64,000 bases of DNA from Bacilli bacterium (GTDB taxonomy: Bacteria > Bacillota_I > Bacilli_A > RF39 > UBA660). Each line of letters starts with the position of its first letter. Within the stretch, counting starts at the first letter, position 1. Both the position numbers and the translations under genes were made by a program. Shown here piece by piece: positions 51,166-60,651 of this stretch. The stretch covers positions 12,764-76,763 of the forward strand of contig CAAGPL010000067.1 in the NCBI GenBank assembly GCA_900771805.1, in the 5' to 3' direction. A model generated the notes under the pieces. That model searched no databases, was not told the origin of the DNA, and saw only the letters and a list, made by a program, of their open reading frames with translations.

Positions 51166-53227
51166 TATTATCTTCCTTTTCTAAATCATAAACAATTATT
51201 GAATCTGATACTTCAAGAATTTTGTTTGCATAATCTTTATTTTTTTCTATTTCAGTTTCAGTTACTACACTATCTTTAAGCAGCAAATACTCTTCTTTTT
51301 GAGCATTGTAATACATTTTATCAGTTACCCAATTTCCATTTGGAAAAACAACAATATTATTATCTATATTAAAAATATCATGTCCTAAAGCATATTTATA
51401 ATCAAAATTAAACATATTAGCAAGTGTTGGCATAGCATCATACATACCCATTACTTTATCAATTCTTTTATTTAAAATTTTATTATTTTTACTATCTTTT
51501 GTCCAAATTATAAATGGAACTTTTCTATTTAATTCATAATTATAATAATCTACATCAACATAGTTTTCATTTGAACTATCGTAATATTTATTTTCTCCAG
51601 CTTCCTTGCTTGTCTCAAAGTCATAATTATAAAAGTTTTTATATTGTTTTTTAGCTATTTTAGCATCATGATCACCATATATAACTATAACTGTATTATC
51701 TAATAATCCATTTTGATCTAATTCATTAATAAAATCTCCTATTGCAGAGTCTGCATAATGAACTGACTTAAAATATCTACCAAGTTCACTTCCTTCTAAA
51801 TAAGGTAGTGATTTTTGAACAATGTTTCCGTTTTGATCAGTTTCAGTATACTTATAATCAACAGAATAATTTCCATATTTATCTTCATCATCCCAAGGAG
51901 TATGATTAGTTAATGTGATTAAAGTAACGAAATAATTACTATTTTTATCATTTATCTTTTTTATTTTATCAGTCGCTTGCCTAAAAAATTCTTTATCTGA
52001 TAAACCCATTCCCATTATTGTATTTGAATCTGTATAATCAAATGAATCTTTTGCATAAAACTTATTATATCCTAAAGTTTCATGCATAACATTTCTATTC
52101 CAAAAAGAAGCATTATTAGCGTGCATACTAGCTGTATAATAACCTTTTTGTCTTAATAAATTAGGCATAGCTTCATACGTTCTTTTCCAATAATTTACAA
52201 AAACAGTACCAGTTGATGCTGGAAGAAGTGAGGTATTAAAGGTAAATTCTGTATCACTTGACGTACCTACACTAACCTGTGGATAATAATTTGAGAAGAA
52301 TAAACCTTCGTTTGCAAGTTTATTTAAATTAGGTGTTAATTTTTCATTATTAAATGATAATGTCATGTTTTGAGTCATCATACTTTCTGAGTGAATTACT
52401 ATAACATTTTTACCTTCAAAAATATTTGTATAACTATTACTTTTAGAATTACTTGTATCATTTACTTCTTTTTCTTTATAAAAATCTCTTACCGTTTTAG
52501 ATGCACTATCATACCCAAACATACTTGTAAACTTAGATTCAGTACTCTTAACTAAATCATTTAACTGATATACATATATTCCAAATCTTTGAACCAAATA
52601 TTCTCTATTCCATTGTTTTTTTAATCTACTATAATCAGATGCTTTCATCATTGTTATAGTTAAAAATATCATAAAAACACCCATTATTATAGTATTTAAA
52701 AATCTTTTTTTACCACGTTCTATATGTTCAACTTTCAAATAGTATTTTTTCTTTTTCAAAATAATATGAATAATTGGTAATAATATAAGTGGCAATATTA
52801 ATACAACGTCTTTAAGTTTTATTAATGTAGTTACAACAGATCCATCCATATCACCTAAAAATGAAGCTGTAGATAAAAGTGAGAATGATGCAAAAGAAAT
52901 ATAATTTTCATAATAAACCGCATTTACAATACATACAAGTGTCATAACAACCGTAAGTGGCATAAGCACTTTAAATTGTTTTTTTGGTTTTAATAAATAT
53001 GCAAAAGCTCCAAATATAAATATAAATGCTAAATCTGATATTATAGCCTTAAAACTAAACAAATTTTCCATTGTAACTATTCTAAGAAGCCAAGAATTAA
53101 TTAGATTAATTAGTACATATGATATAAATAGTATGTTTGTCTTTACATATCTTAAAATACTAATCTCCTTATATCTTATTTTTATTTTATTAACCAACTT
53201 TTTAAATTTTTTCTTAATTTTATCCAT
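51152..53227 (-). CDS. ltaS: Lipoteichoic acid synthase family protein
   Basis: A 691-residue membrane-bound phosphatase/sulfatase-fold enzyme that builds polyglycerolphosphate from phosphatidylglycerol. Five N-terminal membrane helices precede the extracellular catalytic domain. Metal and active-site blocks are VIHSESMM, VSVGTSSDTEFTFNTSLLP, SMHANNASFWNRN and IYGDHDAKI. The nucleophile position, Thr in Staphylococcus LtaS (GKTSDSE), appears to be Ser here (GTSSDTE). The ATG at 53227 has GGAGGT in front. It feeds from the glycolipid made by the CpoA-like enzyme. Confidence 0.88.
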   Translation of the reverse strand: MDKIKKKFKKLVNKIKIRYKEISILRYVKTNILFISYVLINLINSWLLRIVTMENLFSFKAIISDLAFIFIFGAFAYLLKPKKQFKVLMPLTVVMTLVCIVNAVYYENYISFASFSLLSTASFLGDMDGSVVTTLIKLKDVVLILPLILLPIIHIILKKKKYYLKVEHIERGKKRFLNTIIMGVFMIFLTITMMKASDYSRLKKQWNREYLVQRFGIYVYQLNDLVKSTESKFTSMFGYDSASKTVRDFYKEKEVNDTSNSKSNSYTNIFEGKNVIVIHSESMMTQNMTLSFNNEKLTPNLNKLANEGLFFSNYYPQVSVGTSSDTEFTFNTSLLPASTGTVFVNYWKRTYEAMPNLLRQKGYYTASMHANNASFWNRNVMHETLGYNKFYAKDSFDYTDSNTIMGMGLSDKEFFRQATDKIKKINDKNSNYFVTLITLTNHTPWDDEDKYGNYSVDYKYTETDQNGNIVQKSLPYLEGSELGRYFKSVHYADSAIGDFINELDQNGLLDNTVIVIYGDHDAKIAKKQYKNFYNYDFETSKEAGENKYYDSSNENYVDVDYYNYELNRKVPFIIWTKDSKNNKILNKRIDKVMGMYDAMPTLANMFNFDYKYALGHDIFNIDNNIVVFPNGNWVTDKMYYNAQKEEYLLLKDSVVTETEIEKNKDYANKILEVSDSIIVYDLEKEDNNEKN

Positions 53228-53263
53228 AATATTTACCTCCATATATCTATATAATTATAACAC

Positions 53264-53291
53264 AAAAAAAGTCTTTTTCTAAAGACTTTTT
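53264..53291 (-). terminator. Terminator after yihY
   Basis: AAAAAGTCTTT and AAAGACTTTTT pair perfectly around TTCT; the 3' arm includes the yihY stop. Confidence 0.85.
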
Positions 53292-54118
53292 ATTTCACTT
53301 GTTTTTTCCAAATTCAATTTATAATTATTAATTGTCATGCCATATACAAATATATAACTCATCCAGTAAATCCAAATCATTAAAATAATTAAATTAGATA
53401 AGTTACCATAGAATTTTGTATAATTTGCAAAATTAGTAACATAAATCGAATATATAAATGTTGTAACTATCCATATAACAGTCGTTAATAACGCTCCTTT
53501 ATTAACACTTTTACTAGGTATATTAACGTTAGGTGCTATTGTATAAATTACTTTTATACTAATAAACACCATAATAAATACAAAAGGCCATTTTAATACA
53601 TCATAAACAAGTAATACATAAGGTGAAACCGACTTATTAACTAAAGTTACATATCCTACTATTCTACTACCAATAGATAATACTGCAACAATAGTTAATA
53701 CTAAAAATATAAGTATAATAAGAATTATTATAGCCTTTATTCTTGTTCTTAGAAAATTTCTTTGCTTTCCATTATATATTTGAGTTGATGCTATTATTAT
53801 AGAATGGGTTGCTTTAGCTGCAACATAAAATGCAGTAATAATAAAGAATATATCCAAAGTTCCAACTTTTTGACTTTCAAATATAGATATTATGACATTA
53901 GATACTCCACCTGGTAAATAATGATTTATAAAATCCATAACAAAATCAAAACTAATTGATAACTTAGATGCAAACATAACAAGTAAACTTATTAATGGAA
54001 TAATAGATAATATTACAAAGAACGAAATTTGTCCAGGTAATATTGACATTAAAGGTGTACTCATTAAATTTACATTTTCTTTAACATGCCCCTTTATTTT
54101 CTCTTTATTTTCTTTCAT
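53279..54118 (-). CDS. YihY/BrkB-family membrane protein
   Basis: A 279-residue membrane protein with six helices. PLMSILPGQISFFVILSIIP, LDIFFIITAFYVAAKATHSI and LIILMIWIYWMSYIFVYG are the conserved blocks of the YihY/BrkB (formerly Rbn) family. The family is predicted to be a transporter or channel; earlier claims of RNase activity were withdrawn. AGGTAAATT precedes the ATG. It lies 7 bp after the GGDEF-sensor gene on the same strand. Confidence 0.85.
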   Translation of the reverse strand: MKENKEKIKGHVKENVNLMSTPLMSILPGQISFFVILSIIPLISLLVMFASKLSISFDFVMDFINHYLPGGVSNVIISIFESQKVGTLDIFFIITAFYVAAKATHSIIIASTQIYNGKQRNFLRTRIKAIIILIILIFLVLTIVAVLSIGSRIVGYVTLVNKSVSPYVLLVYDVLKWPFVFIMVFISIKVIYTIAPNVNIPSKSVNKGALLTTVIWIVTTFIYSIYVTNFANYTKFYGNLSNLIILMIWIYWMSYIFVYGMTINNYKLNLEKTSEIKSL

Positions 54119-54125
54119 AATTTAC

Positions 54126-56189
54126 CTACTTATTTTTATTATTCATCTCTTTACTAGCCCTTATTTCAAGTACAGCCTCATTTATAGCATCATCTATTGT
54201 TTTTATATCATCTTCTATCATACTATAACCTAAAGTTGCACCATATCCATAAGGTAGTTCCCCTAATTCTTTATAAAGTTTTCTCATATAAGAAACAACT
54301 TTTGATTTTTCATATCCAACCATATAAATCAAATATTCATTACCATCAGTTCTTATTATATCACTTTGATCCAATTGATTCTTTATAAGAATATTAGCTG
54401 CCAATTTTAAAAGTTTATCTCCTTCTTCATGACCATATACATCATTTACATGACGTAAATTATTTAAGTTAATAACTATTATTGATTGTGGATAAATAGC
54501 ATTATTTTCCCAACGTTTAAAGTTTTTATTTAAATAATTACGATTTTTAAGAGATGTTAATGGGTCTATATATCTTATAGTCTCTTCCCTTTTATTAATT
54601 TTTTTAATGTTAATTTTCTTTCTTAGTAATAACCATACAATAAATAATATTATAAGCGCTAAGATAATGTATAAATAATTATGACTTATTTCTTTAGATT
54701 CTATTTTAAAATCCTTCCAAGCAACATTATTTAATTGTTTATAATTACTCATTTCCATATAAGTTATAAATAAGTTTTTAAATGTTGTATTTTCGTTTAC
54801 ATCTCTTATAATATAACCATATTCTAAATTTTCTTTGTCATTATAAATTACTCTATAATTAGATAATTTACCATCTTTATACATTTCATAAATGTTTTTA
54901 TCAAGTACTATAATACTTTTTTTATTAATATTATTTATAACTTGACTTACTCTATCATATTTTTTCACTTTTGCATTAGCATTCTTTTCTAAGAATTTAG
55001 CTAGTGTTGAGTTAGTTGTAATAATTTCTTTATTATTTAATGATTTAACCGAGTTAACAATAATGTCTACCCTTGTATTATAAACTAATACTACATATTC
55101 TTCATCATAAGGGGATACTGTTTTAGCATATTTTCCACTTAATGAAGAATAATTATAATAATAAGGTGCAACATCTACCTTCCCCTTATTTATATCATTA
55201 GTTAATTCCCTAACAGAATTATATTTTTTAAATGTAAATGAAGCTCCAGATAATTTTGCAAATGAATTAATAAATGTACTATCAAGGCCAATTAATTTTC
55301 CATTAACATCATCTGTATAAGGCTCATTTTGTAAATATCCAAATACATATTTTTTACTTAAAAAATCAGCTTTTGATTTTTCTGAAATATTATTTTCTTC
55401 TAATATTAAATTAATAAGTGAATTATTATATTCTTTTTCTAAATTGTTATTTTTATATTTAATATAATTCTTTCTAATTATGTTTTTTAAATTTTTATTA
55501 ACAGAAGAAGAAGTCTTTAATACATATGCTTCTCTAAGTTCAGTTATATTATAAACAACGTGATATTTATTAGACATTATATATGAAGCATATCTAGTTT
55601 TTGGAATAGCTATATAATCGACGCTATCATTTTTTAATGCATTTTTAATTTCATTATCATTTTGATATGTTACATAAGTTATTGAATTATTATTAGGTAA
55701 AAAATAACTTACATTAGATAAATCATTACTCAAAACACCTATTTTTTTGTTTATTATATTACTTGGATCAGATATTTTACCATCTGTTTTACTTATAAGT
55801 ACATAATAATCTTTATAAAATACCATGTCATTATCAGTTAATTTGTTAACATCATCTTTTTTTACTACTTCAAAGTACAAATCATTTTCTATAGTATCTT
55901 CTGATGCATCATAAGATATAAGATTAAATGATAATTCAGTTTTTTCCTCTAATTTATTTATAAAATCAAAGAATACTCCTTCTCCTTCACTAGAAAATCC
56001 CGGAATATTATTTGCAATGGATACATTTATTACATTCTTTTTATTATTTTCTATCCATTTTTTTTCTGTTAAATTCAATTTAGTATCTTCACCATTTGAA
56101 TTACTAAAATTTATAAGTATTCCTAAAGCCACTACAAGTGTAAGAATTAAACAAACTACTAACCAATTTTTATTTTTTTTCTTTTTCAT
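54126..56189 (-). CDS. Tandem solute-binding sensor with degenerate GGDEF domain
   Basis: A 687-residue membrane sensor. An N-terminal membrane helix leads to two solute-binding-like (SBP_bac_3-type) domains outside the cell (about 35-270 and 285-485). A second helix (about 500-518) is followed by a cytoplasmic GGDEF domain (about 540-680), with IDPLTSLKNRNYL and HVNDVYGHEEGDKLL. The signature GGDEF reads TDGNEY, and the first metal Asp (normally in IDIDxFK) is replaced in VINLNNLRHVND. It therefore should not make c-di-GMP and may bind a nucleotide or signal by another route. AAGGAG precedes the ATG. Confidence 0.85.
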   Translation of the reverse strand: MKKKKNKNWLVVCLILTLVVALGILINFSNSNGEDTKLNLTEKKWIENNKKNVINVSIANNIPGFSSEGEGVFFDFINKLEEKTELSFNLISYDASEDTIENDLYFEVVKKDDVNKLTDNDMVFYKDYYVLISKTDGKISDPSNIINKKIGVLSNDLSNVSYFLPNNNSITYVTYQNDNEIKNALKNDSVDYIAIPKTRYASYIMSNKYHVVYNITELREAYVLKTSSSVNKNLKNIIRKNYIKYKNNNLEKEYNNSLINLILEENNISEKSKADFLSKKYVFGYLQNEPYTDDVNGKLIGLDSTFINSFAKLSGASFTFKKYNSVRELTNDINKGKVDVAPYYYNYSSLSGKYAKTVSPYDEEYVVLVYNTRVDIIVNSVKSLNNKEIITTNSTLAKFLEKNANAKVKKYDRVSQVINNINKKSIIVLDKNIYEMYKDGKLSNYRVIYNDKENLEYGYIIRDVNENTTFKNLFITYMEMSNYKQLNNVAWKDFKIESKEISHNYLYIILALIILFIVWLLLRKKINIKKINKREETIRYIDPLTSLKNRNYLNKNFKRWENNAIYPQSIIVINLNNLRHVNDVYGHEEGDKLLKLAANILIKNQLDQSDIIRTDGNEYLIYMVGYEKSKVVSYMRKLYKELGELPYGYGATLGYSMIEDDIKTIDDAINEAVLEIRASKEMNNKNK

Positions 56190-56201
56190 CTCTACCACTC
56201 C

Positions 56202-56672
56202 TTAAAACACATCAAACGTTATTTCAGTTTTATTTTTATGCTTATATCCAATAACAGGATATGATGTTTTATCATCTTTCATTTGAATAGAGTATAATTC
56301 TACATCATAATAAGACTTTACATCAGTATCCATATAGCTTACTATATCATTTAGTCTTGCTTTAATATCATCAGTCGTAGCATCATCATCAAATGTTACA
56401 AACACCTTTATTAATCTTCCTTTGATTTTTATATTTGTCTTATTTATTTTCTCTAATTCAGAAGATTTACTTTCTACTTCTTTTATCATTTCTTTAGTAA
56501 ATTCATGTTCTTTTATATCTCTTAATCTAACTCCATAGATATTCTTTTCTGAATTTGAATAAAATAATGATTTGTATAAAACTAAAAACAAAATTAAAAT
56601 TAATAATGCTAAAATGCATATTTTAACTATTTTTTTATTGTTCTTAATAAACTTTTTTATTTTTGGTATCAT
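56202..56672 (-). CDS. Hypothetical single-helix membrane protein
   Basis: A 156-residue protein: basic start, a membrane helix (about 18-37), then an extracytoplasmic region of about 115 residues with VEVSK-like helices and a sheet ending FDVF. LIKVFVTFDDDATTDDIKARL suggests a small alpha-beta domain. I do not recognise the family. It is 12 bp before the sensor gene and probably cotranscribed with it and yihY. GAGGTGAAG lies before the ATG; an earlier GTG is part of that site. Confidence 0.6.
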   Translation of the reverse strand: MIPKIKKFIKNNKKIVKICILALLILILFLVLYKSLFYSNSEKNIYGVRLRDIKEHEFTKEMIKEVESKSSELEKINKTNIKIKGRLIKVFVTFDDDATTDDIKARLNDIVSYMDTDVKSYYDVELYSIQMKDDKTSYPVIGYKHKNKTEITFDVF

Positions 56673-56780
56673 TGTCTTCACCTCTCATATAATAAATATT
56701 ATACTATAAATTATGCATTATTTCCACTTTAATTAAAAAATAAAATTATAAAGCACTAAAAATTCTTATTTTACAGCAGA

Positions 56781-56815
56781 AAAATAAAACATAAATATAA
56801 GTTTAATATTTATGT
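56781..56815 (-). terminator. Terminator of the ABC-2 exporter operon
   Basis: ACATAAATAT (56789-56798) and ATATTTATGT (56806-56815) pair perfectly around seven bases, followed by TTTTATTTTT on the minus strand. Confidence 0.8.
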
Positions 56816-56816
56816 C

Positions 56817-57608
56817 TTACGTTCTTGAACCCATTAGATTTGTTGATGAATATTTTTTCAATCCTAAATTAAATATTAAAAACGAAAGCAATGATATTAT
56901 CACTGTTAAAAATCCTACTATAAGTAATATTAAAGGATTATTAGTAAGAAGACTTCTTACTGGCAAATAAACGATTAATGCTACAGGAAACACGGTATAT
57001 AAAAGTATTTTTACAAAGCCCTTAAATATTCCTTCTGGATAAGTTGAAAATGATGTTGGTACCCTAATTAACGTATTAGAAAGTTCCCTAAAATTTAAAC
57101 TAAAGAATAATAAGGAATTTAAAATAACTATAAATGAAGTATATGTTATTGCACCACAAATACTAAATAACACTAAATATATAAACGTTTTAATAGAAGG
57201 TGATGCAATAAGAATAACTAAATAACCATATACCAAATCTCCAAAAGCACTCATTGAACAATGTGAATTTAAAATGTTTAGCAAAACGCTTTTAGGTTGA
57301 ACCAAATATGCATCAAGCTTTCCATCTTCTATATAATATGGAATAAACATAGCTCCGCCAAATATTATGTTAGAAATTCCAAACGAAGATGCTGCAAAAC
57401 CCCACACCATTAATATTTCTTTCATAGATAAATCACTGCTACTAGATATTGATAAAATAACTATCCATTGTACCAAAAAGGAAGCATTAGATACAAACAT
57501 TAACAAGACACTAAATAAGAATGACTTTTTATTTGTCATTGCTCTTATAGCACTATATTTAATGGATAGAAAACTTACTCTTAATTGATTTTTAACCTCC
57601 GTTAACAT
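56817..57608 (-). CDS. ABC-2 type exporter permease, second subunit
   Basis: A 263-residue protein with six membrane helices, of the ABC-2 (DUF990-like) permease class. Features are FLVQWIVILSISSSSDLSM, VWGFAASSFGISNIIFGG and the loop GKLDAYLVQP after helix 3. It overlaps the other permease gene by 17 bases and completes an ABC exporter. The start inside that gene lacks its own site but GGAGGT lies between, which suggests coupling. Substrate unknown. Confidence 0.85.
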   Translation of the reverse strand: MLTEVKNQLRVSFLSIKYSAIRAMTNKKSFLFSVLLMFVSNASFLVQWIVILSISSSSDLSMKEILMVWGFAASSFGISNIIFGGAMFIPYYIEDGKLDAYLVQPKSVLLNILNSHCSMSAFGDLVYGYLVILIASPSIKTFIYLVLFSICGAITYTSFIVILNSLLFFSLNFRELSNTLIRVPTSFSTYPEGIFKGFVKILLYTVFPVALIVYLPVRSLLTNNPLILLIVGFLTVIISLLSFLIFNLGLKKYSSTNLMGSRT

Positions 57609-58386
57609 TTAACTTTCTAGCTCCTTTCTTATATTCAAATTTTAATATTATAACAAGAAGTACTATGTAAAATAATTGGGATAAGATAACTCCTAAATAT
57701 TCGTTTATGTTAAAATTAATTATCATTTTAACAGGACCTGATAGTGCTGCATAAACAGGAGAATATCTAATTATTGGTCTTATATACATAGGAAACATCT
57801 CAAGTGGAAAAGTAACCCCAAATATTAAGAAAATAGTTTTAAAAAGCCACTGAAAAGGTTCTGAGTTTTCTACCCAAAAAGATAAATAACTGATTATTAA
57901 TCTTATCAAGGACGCAACTATCATAGCCAAGATAACACTTATCATCATAAATGGTAGAAATCTTATATCAAATGTTTTTAATGGTCCTATTAAAATTAAT
58001 CCAAATATTATAGAACATATTAAGTTAACCATTCCCTTTATTGTTGATTCTGCAAAAAATCTTGCAAATATATAACCTGTATAATCATAAGGCTTATTTA
58101 ATGCATAGGCTATATTACCACTTACTATATCATTAGTTGGTGTTTTTCTTAAGATATTACTTGATGAAAAGCCAGTTAAAAACTCAGTAAAAGTAACATA
58201 CCAAATCATTTGAACTAAAGTATAACCATTAATTATAGATTTATTTCCACTAGAATATAAGTATTTCCATAATGCAAAAAATATAAATATATGAATTAAA
58301 GTGCCTATAAAGTTAAGTAAGAACCCTTTAGCATACTGTAATTCTTCCATTAACGTTGCTTTATATACTTCAACATATTTTCTCAT
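57592..58386 (-). CDS. ABC-2 type exporter permease, first subunit
   Basis: A 264-residue six-helix ABC-2 permease. KGFLLNFIGTLIHIFIFFAL, LVQMIWYVTFTEFLTGF and NIAYALNKPYDY are matching blocks of the same class as the next gene (helix pairs with the NKPY-type loop). It overlaps the ATPase gene by one base (ATGA-type junction). With the ATPase and the second permease it forms a heterodimeric exporter, class similar to daunorubicin-type and NatA/B systems; cargo cannot be read. Confidence 0.85.
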   Translation of the reverse strand: MRKYVEVYKATLMEELQYAKGFLLNFIGTLIHIFIFFALWKYLYSSGNKSIINGYTLVQMIWYVTFTEFLTGFSSSNILRKTPTNDIVSGNIAYALNKPYDYTGYIFARFFAESTIKGMVNLICSIIFGLILIGPLKTFDIRFLPFMMISVILAMIVASLIRLIISYLSFWVENSEPFQWLFKTIFLIFGVTFPLEMFPMYIRPIIRYSPVYAALSGPVKMIINFNINEYLGVILSQLFYIVLLVIILKFEYKKGARKLNVNGG

Positions 58387-59366
58387 TATTTACTACCTTT
58401 ATATATATTTGCAATTATGTTTTCTAGTGGTTCATTTGATATATTAATATCAATTATTTTATCTGTATCTAACATTTTTATTACGTCCGAAACACTCTTT
58501 TTAGATACATCAATTGAAAGTTTTAGACCATAACCTTTATCTTTTAAAACAGTTATACCATCTTCATCGCTTAAATTAACTTTTTCTTTCATTTTAACTT
58601 CAATTATTTTTTTATTTAAATAATTATACTTTAGGTTTGACATAGAATCATCAAGTACAACTTTTCCATCGTTTATAATAATTACACGTTTACAAAGTTT
58701 TTCTATATCACCAACATCATGACTTGTTAAAAATATGGTTGTTCCAAATTCTTTGTTCATTCGTTTAATTAAAACCCTTATGTTTTCCTTTACAACAGGA
58801 TCAAGACCAATTGTTGGTTCATCCAAAAATAATATTTCTGGTTTATGAATTAAACTAGCCGCTATTTCACAACGTATTCTTTGACCTAATGATAGGTTTC
58901 TAACTGGTGTATTTATAAAATCATTAAGCTCTAAAGTATCATTTAACTCTTTTATTCTTTTTTCTATTTCATAGTCCTTTAAATCATATATCGCCCCAAA
59001 AAACTTAAAATTATCATAAGGCGTTAAATGAGTCCATAATTGCTCTTTTTGTCCAAATACAGTTCCTATCTTGTATGCTAATTTTTTTCTTTGCTTAGCA
59101 GGATTGATTCCTGAGACTATTGCCCCTCCACTACTTGGGCAAAGTATACCAGTTAGCATCTTTATAGTTGTTGACTTACCTGCTCCATTAGGCCCTATAA
59201 ATGCTATAATTTCTCCCTTATCAATTGACAAATTAATGTTGTTAACTGCCTTTTTCAACCTGTATTTAGGTTTAATTATAGATTTTAAACTTCCTTTAAA
59301 TCCCTTTTCTTTTTCTTTTATTTTAAACGTTTTAGATAGGTGTTTAATTTCTATTATTTTAGTCAT
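58386..59366 (-). CDS. ABC-type exporter ATPase
   Basis: A 326-residue ABC ATPase. Walker A GPNGAGKST near residue 56, Q-loop region FGQKEQLW, signature LSLGQRIRCE, Walker B EILFLDEPTIGLDP and the switch His in FLTSHDVGD are all present and intact. After residue 235 a C-terminal extension follows, beta-rich and typical of drug- or antibiotic-type exporters with ABC-2 partners. It is the first gene of its operon, 16 bp after the HD gene. AAGGAAGTG precedes the ATG. Confidence 0.9.
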   Translation of the reverse strand: MTKIIEIKHLSKTFKIKEKEKGFKGSLKSIIKPKYRLKKAVNNINLSIDKGEIIAFIGPNGAGKSTTIKMLTGILCPSSGGAIVSGINPAKQRKKLAYKIGTVFGQKEQLWTHLTPYDNFKFFGAIYDLKDYEIEKRIKELNDTLELNDFINTPVRNLSLGQRIRCEIAASLIHKPEILFLDEPTIGLDPVVKENIRVLIKRMNKEFGTTIFLTSHDVGDIEKLCKRVIIINDGKVVLDDSMSNLKYNYLNKKIIEVKMKEKVNLSDEDGITVLKDKGYGLKLSIDVSKKSVSDVIKMLDTDKIIDINISNEPLENIIANIYKGSK

Positions 59367-59382
59367 AAATTATCACTTCCTT

Positions 59383-59946
59383 TTATTTAAATAATACATT
59401 CATTATATTTTCATATTCTTCTTTAAAAATAACCTTTGTTTTATCACTTAAATCATTATAATCATTTTCAAAATAACGTTTTATAAAGCTTCTTATGTTA
59501 CTTAAATTAACATCATAGTTTTTATACGCATAATCAAATATCATTGGTATGTTATCAAAATGAGATAATATGTCAGCATCAGATACGCATACCTCTTCTT
59601 TATTTTCAGCATCAAAACTTGTTCGGTGATGAAGTACACAATTTTTAACACGATTTATCTTTTCCTGTGGATAATTATATTCATTTAATATTTCTTCTGT
59701 TATTTTTGCACCGTTTATGTGATGATCACTTCTTTTTCCTACTTTTTTTATTAATGCTATATCATGAAGAAGTGCACCTAATAATACTATTTCTATATCA
59801 GCATCATATTTTCTAGCTAACACAAGTGCTTTATCATACACATACTTTATATGTTCATTCCAAAAATCATACCCATCTTTAGATTCTTTTTTATGCTTAT
59901 TACACTCATCTTTTACATACTCTTTTATTTGCTTTACTATGTTCAT
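59383..59946 (-). CDS. HD-domain phosphohydrolase
   Basis: A 187-residue single HD domain. The metal ligands can be read in order: His in WNEHIKYVY, LLHDIALIKK (HD pair), HHINGAKITEEIL, CVLHHRTSF and the final Asp in VSDADILSHFD. It belongs to the class of small YedJ-like/metal-dependent phosphohydrolases; substrates in this group include nucleotides and sugar phosphates, and none can be assigned. Its start is 2 bp after the upstream GNAT gene, which suggests one transcript. AAGGAAATA precedes the ATG. Confidence 0.88.
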   Translation of the reverse strand: MNIVKQIKEYVKDECNKHKKESKDGYDFWNEHIKYVYDKALVLARKYDADIEIVLLGALLHDIALIKKVGKRSDHHINGAKITEEILNEYNYPQEKINRVKNCVLHHRTSFDAENKEEVCVSDADILSHFDNIPMIFDYAYKNYDVNLSNIRSFIKRYFENDYNDLSDKTKVIFKEEYENIMNVLFK

Positions 59947-59947
59947 T

Positions 59948-60532
59948 TTATATTTCCTTACCTATTATAGGTTCATATATTTTTTCATTTTTACTTAACG
60001 ATTTTTCCACATCTATTAAATAATCTTGAACTATGCATTTTATATCATTATTATAATATTCCCCTATGAGTCTTCCTCCAAGAGACTTAATCGTTTTTGC
60101 TGATCCTAAATTATCTTTATCACAGTCCAGAAATGCCTCTTTAACACCATGATTCTTTAAACATTTTAATCCTAAATAAAGATTAACTTTATTATAGCCC
60201 TTTTTTCTTTCAGTAGGTCTTATTCCGTAGCCTATATGACCTCCTTCTTTTCTTAATCTTTCATTTAACACTAATCTAATGTTTATCATTCCAACTATTT
60301 TATTATCACTTTCTCTAACCAAAAAATAAGTTTCAGCTGGCACTTTTTCTTCACTTGAAATACGATTCCTATCATCATCCAGCTTTTTTAACCAACCATC
60401 ATAATCATCTATATATCTATGTAAACCACCAGTTCCATTTATATTGGAATTATATTCGTAAAATTCTTTTATGTAATTAATAGCATCTTTTTCATGTTCC
60501 TTAAGAGGTTTTACATGCTTTAGTTTATCCAT
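59948..60532 (-). CDS. GNAT-family N-acetyltransferase
   Basis: A 194-residue GNAT protein. GMINIRLVLNERLRKEGGHI holds strand 4, followed by GYGIRPTERKKGYNK, the acetyl-CoA pyrophosphate loop (usually Q/RxxGxG/A; here ERKKGYN), and the family-typical LDCDKDNLGSAKTIKSLGG. The acceptor is unknown. The ATG at 60532 has AAGGAG in front; two earlier in-frame ATGs lie within or before that site. It is in an operon with the HD and ABC genes that follow. Confidence 0.85.
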   Translation of the reverse strand: MDKLKHVKPLKEHEKDAINYIKEFYEYNSNINGTGGLHRYIDDYDGWLKKLDDDRNRISSEEKVPAETYFLVRESDNKIVGMINIRLVLNERLRKEGGHIGYGIRPTERKKGYNKVNLYLGLKCLKNHGVKEAFLDCDKDNLGSAKTIKSLGGRLIGEYYNNDIKCIVQDYLIDVEKSLSKNEKIYEPIIGKEI

Positions 60533-60590
60533 CTTTATCATCTCCTTATCTATTATCATTTTAAATTACATATTATATTTTTTCAATATA

Positions 60591-60627
60591 TAAAAATGCT
60601 ACTAATTATAAAAACTATTAGTAGCAT
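60591..60627 (-). terminator. Terminator after the second GNAT gene
   Basis: ATGCTACTAAT (60596-60606) and ATTAGTAGCAT (60617-60627) pair perfectly around ten bases, followed by TTTTTA on the minus strand. Confidence 0.85.
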
Positions 60628-60651
60628 CAAAATAAGCTTATACTTATATAT

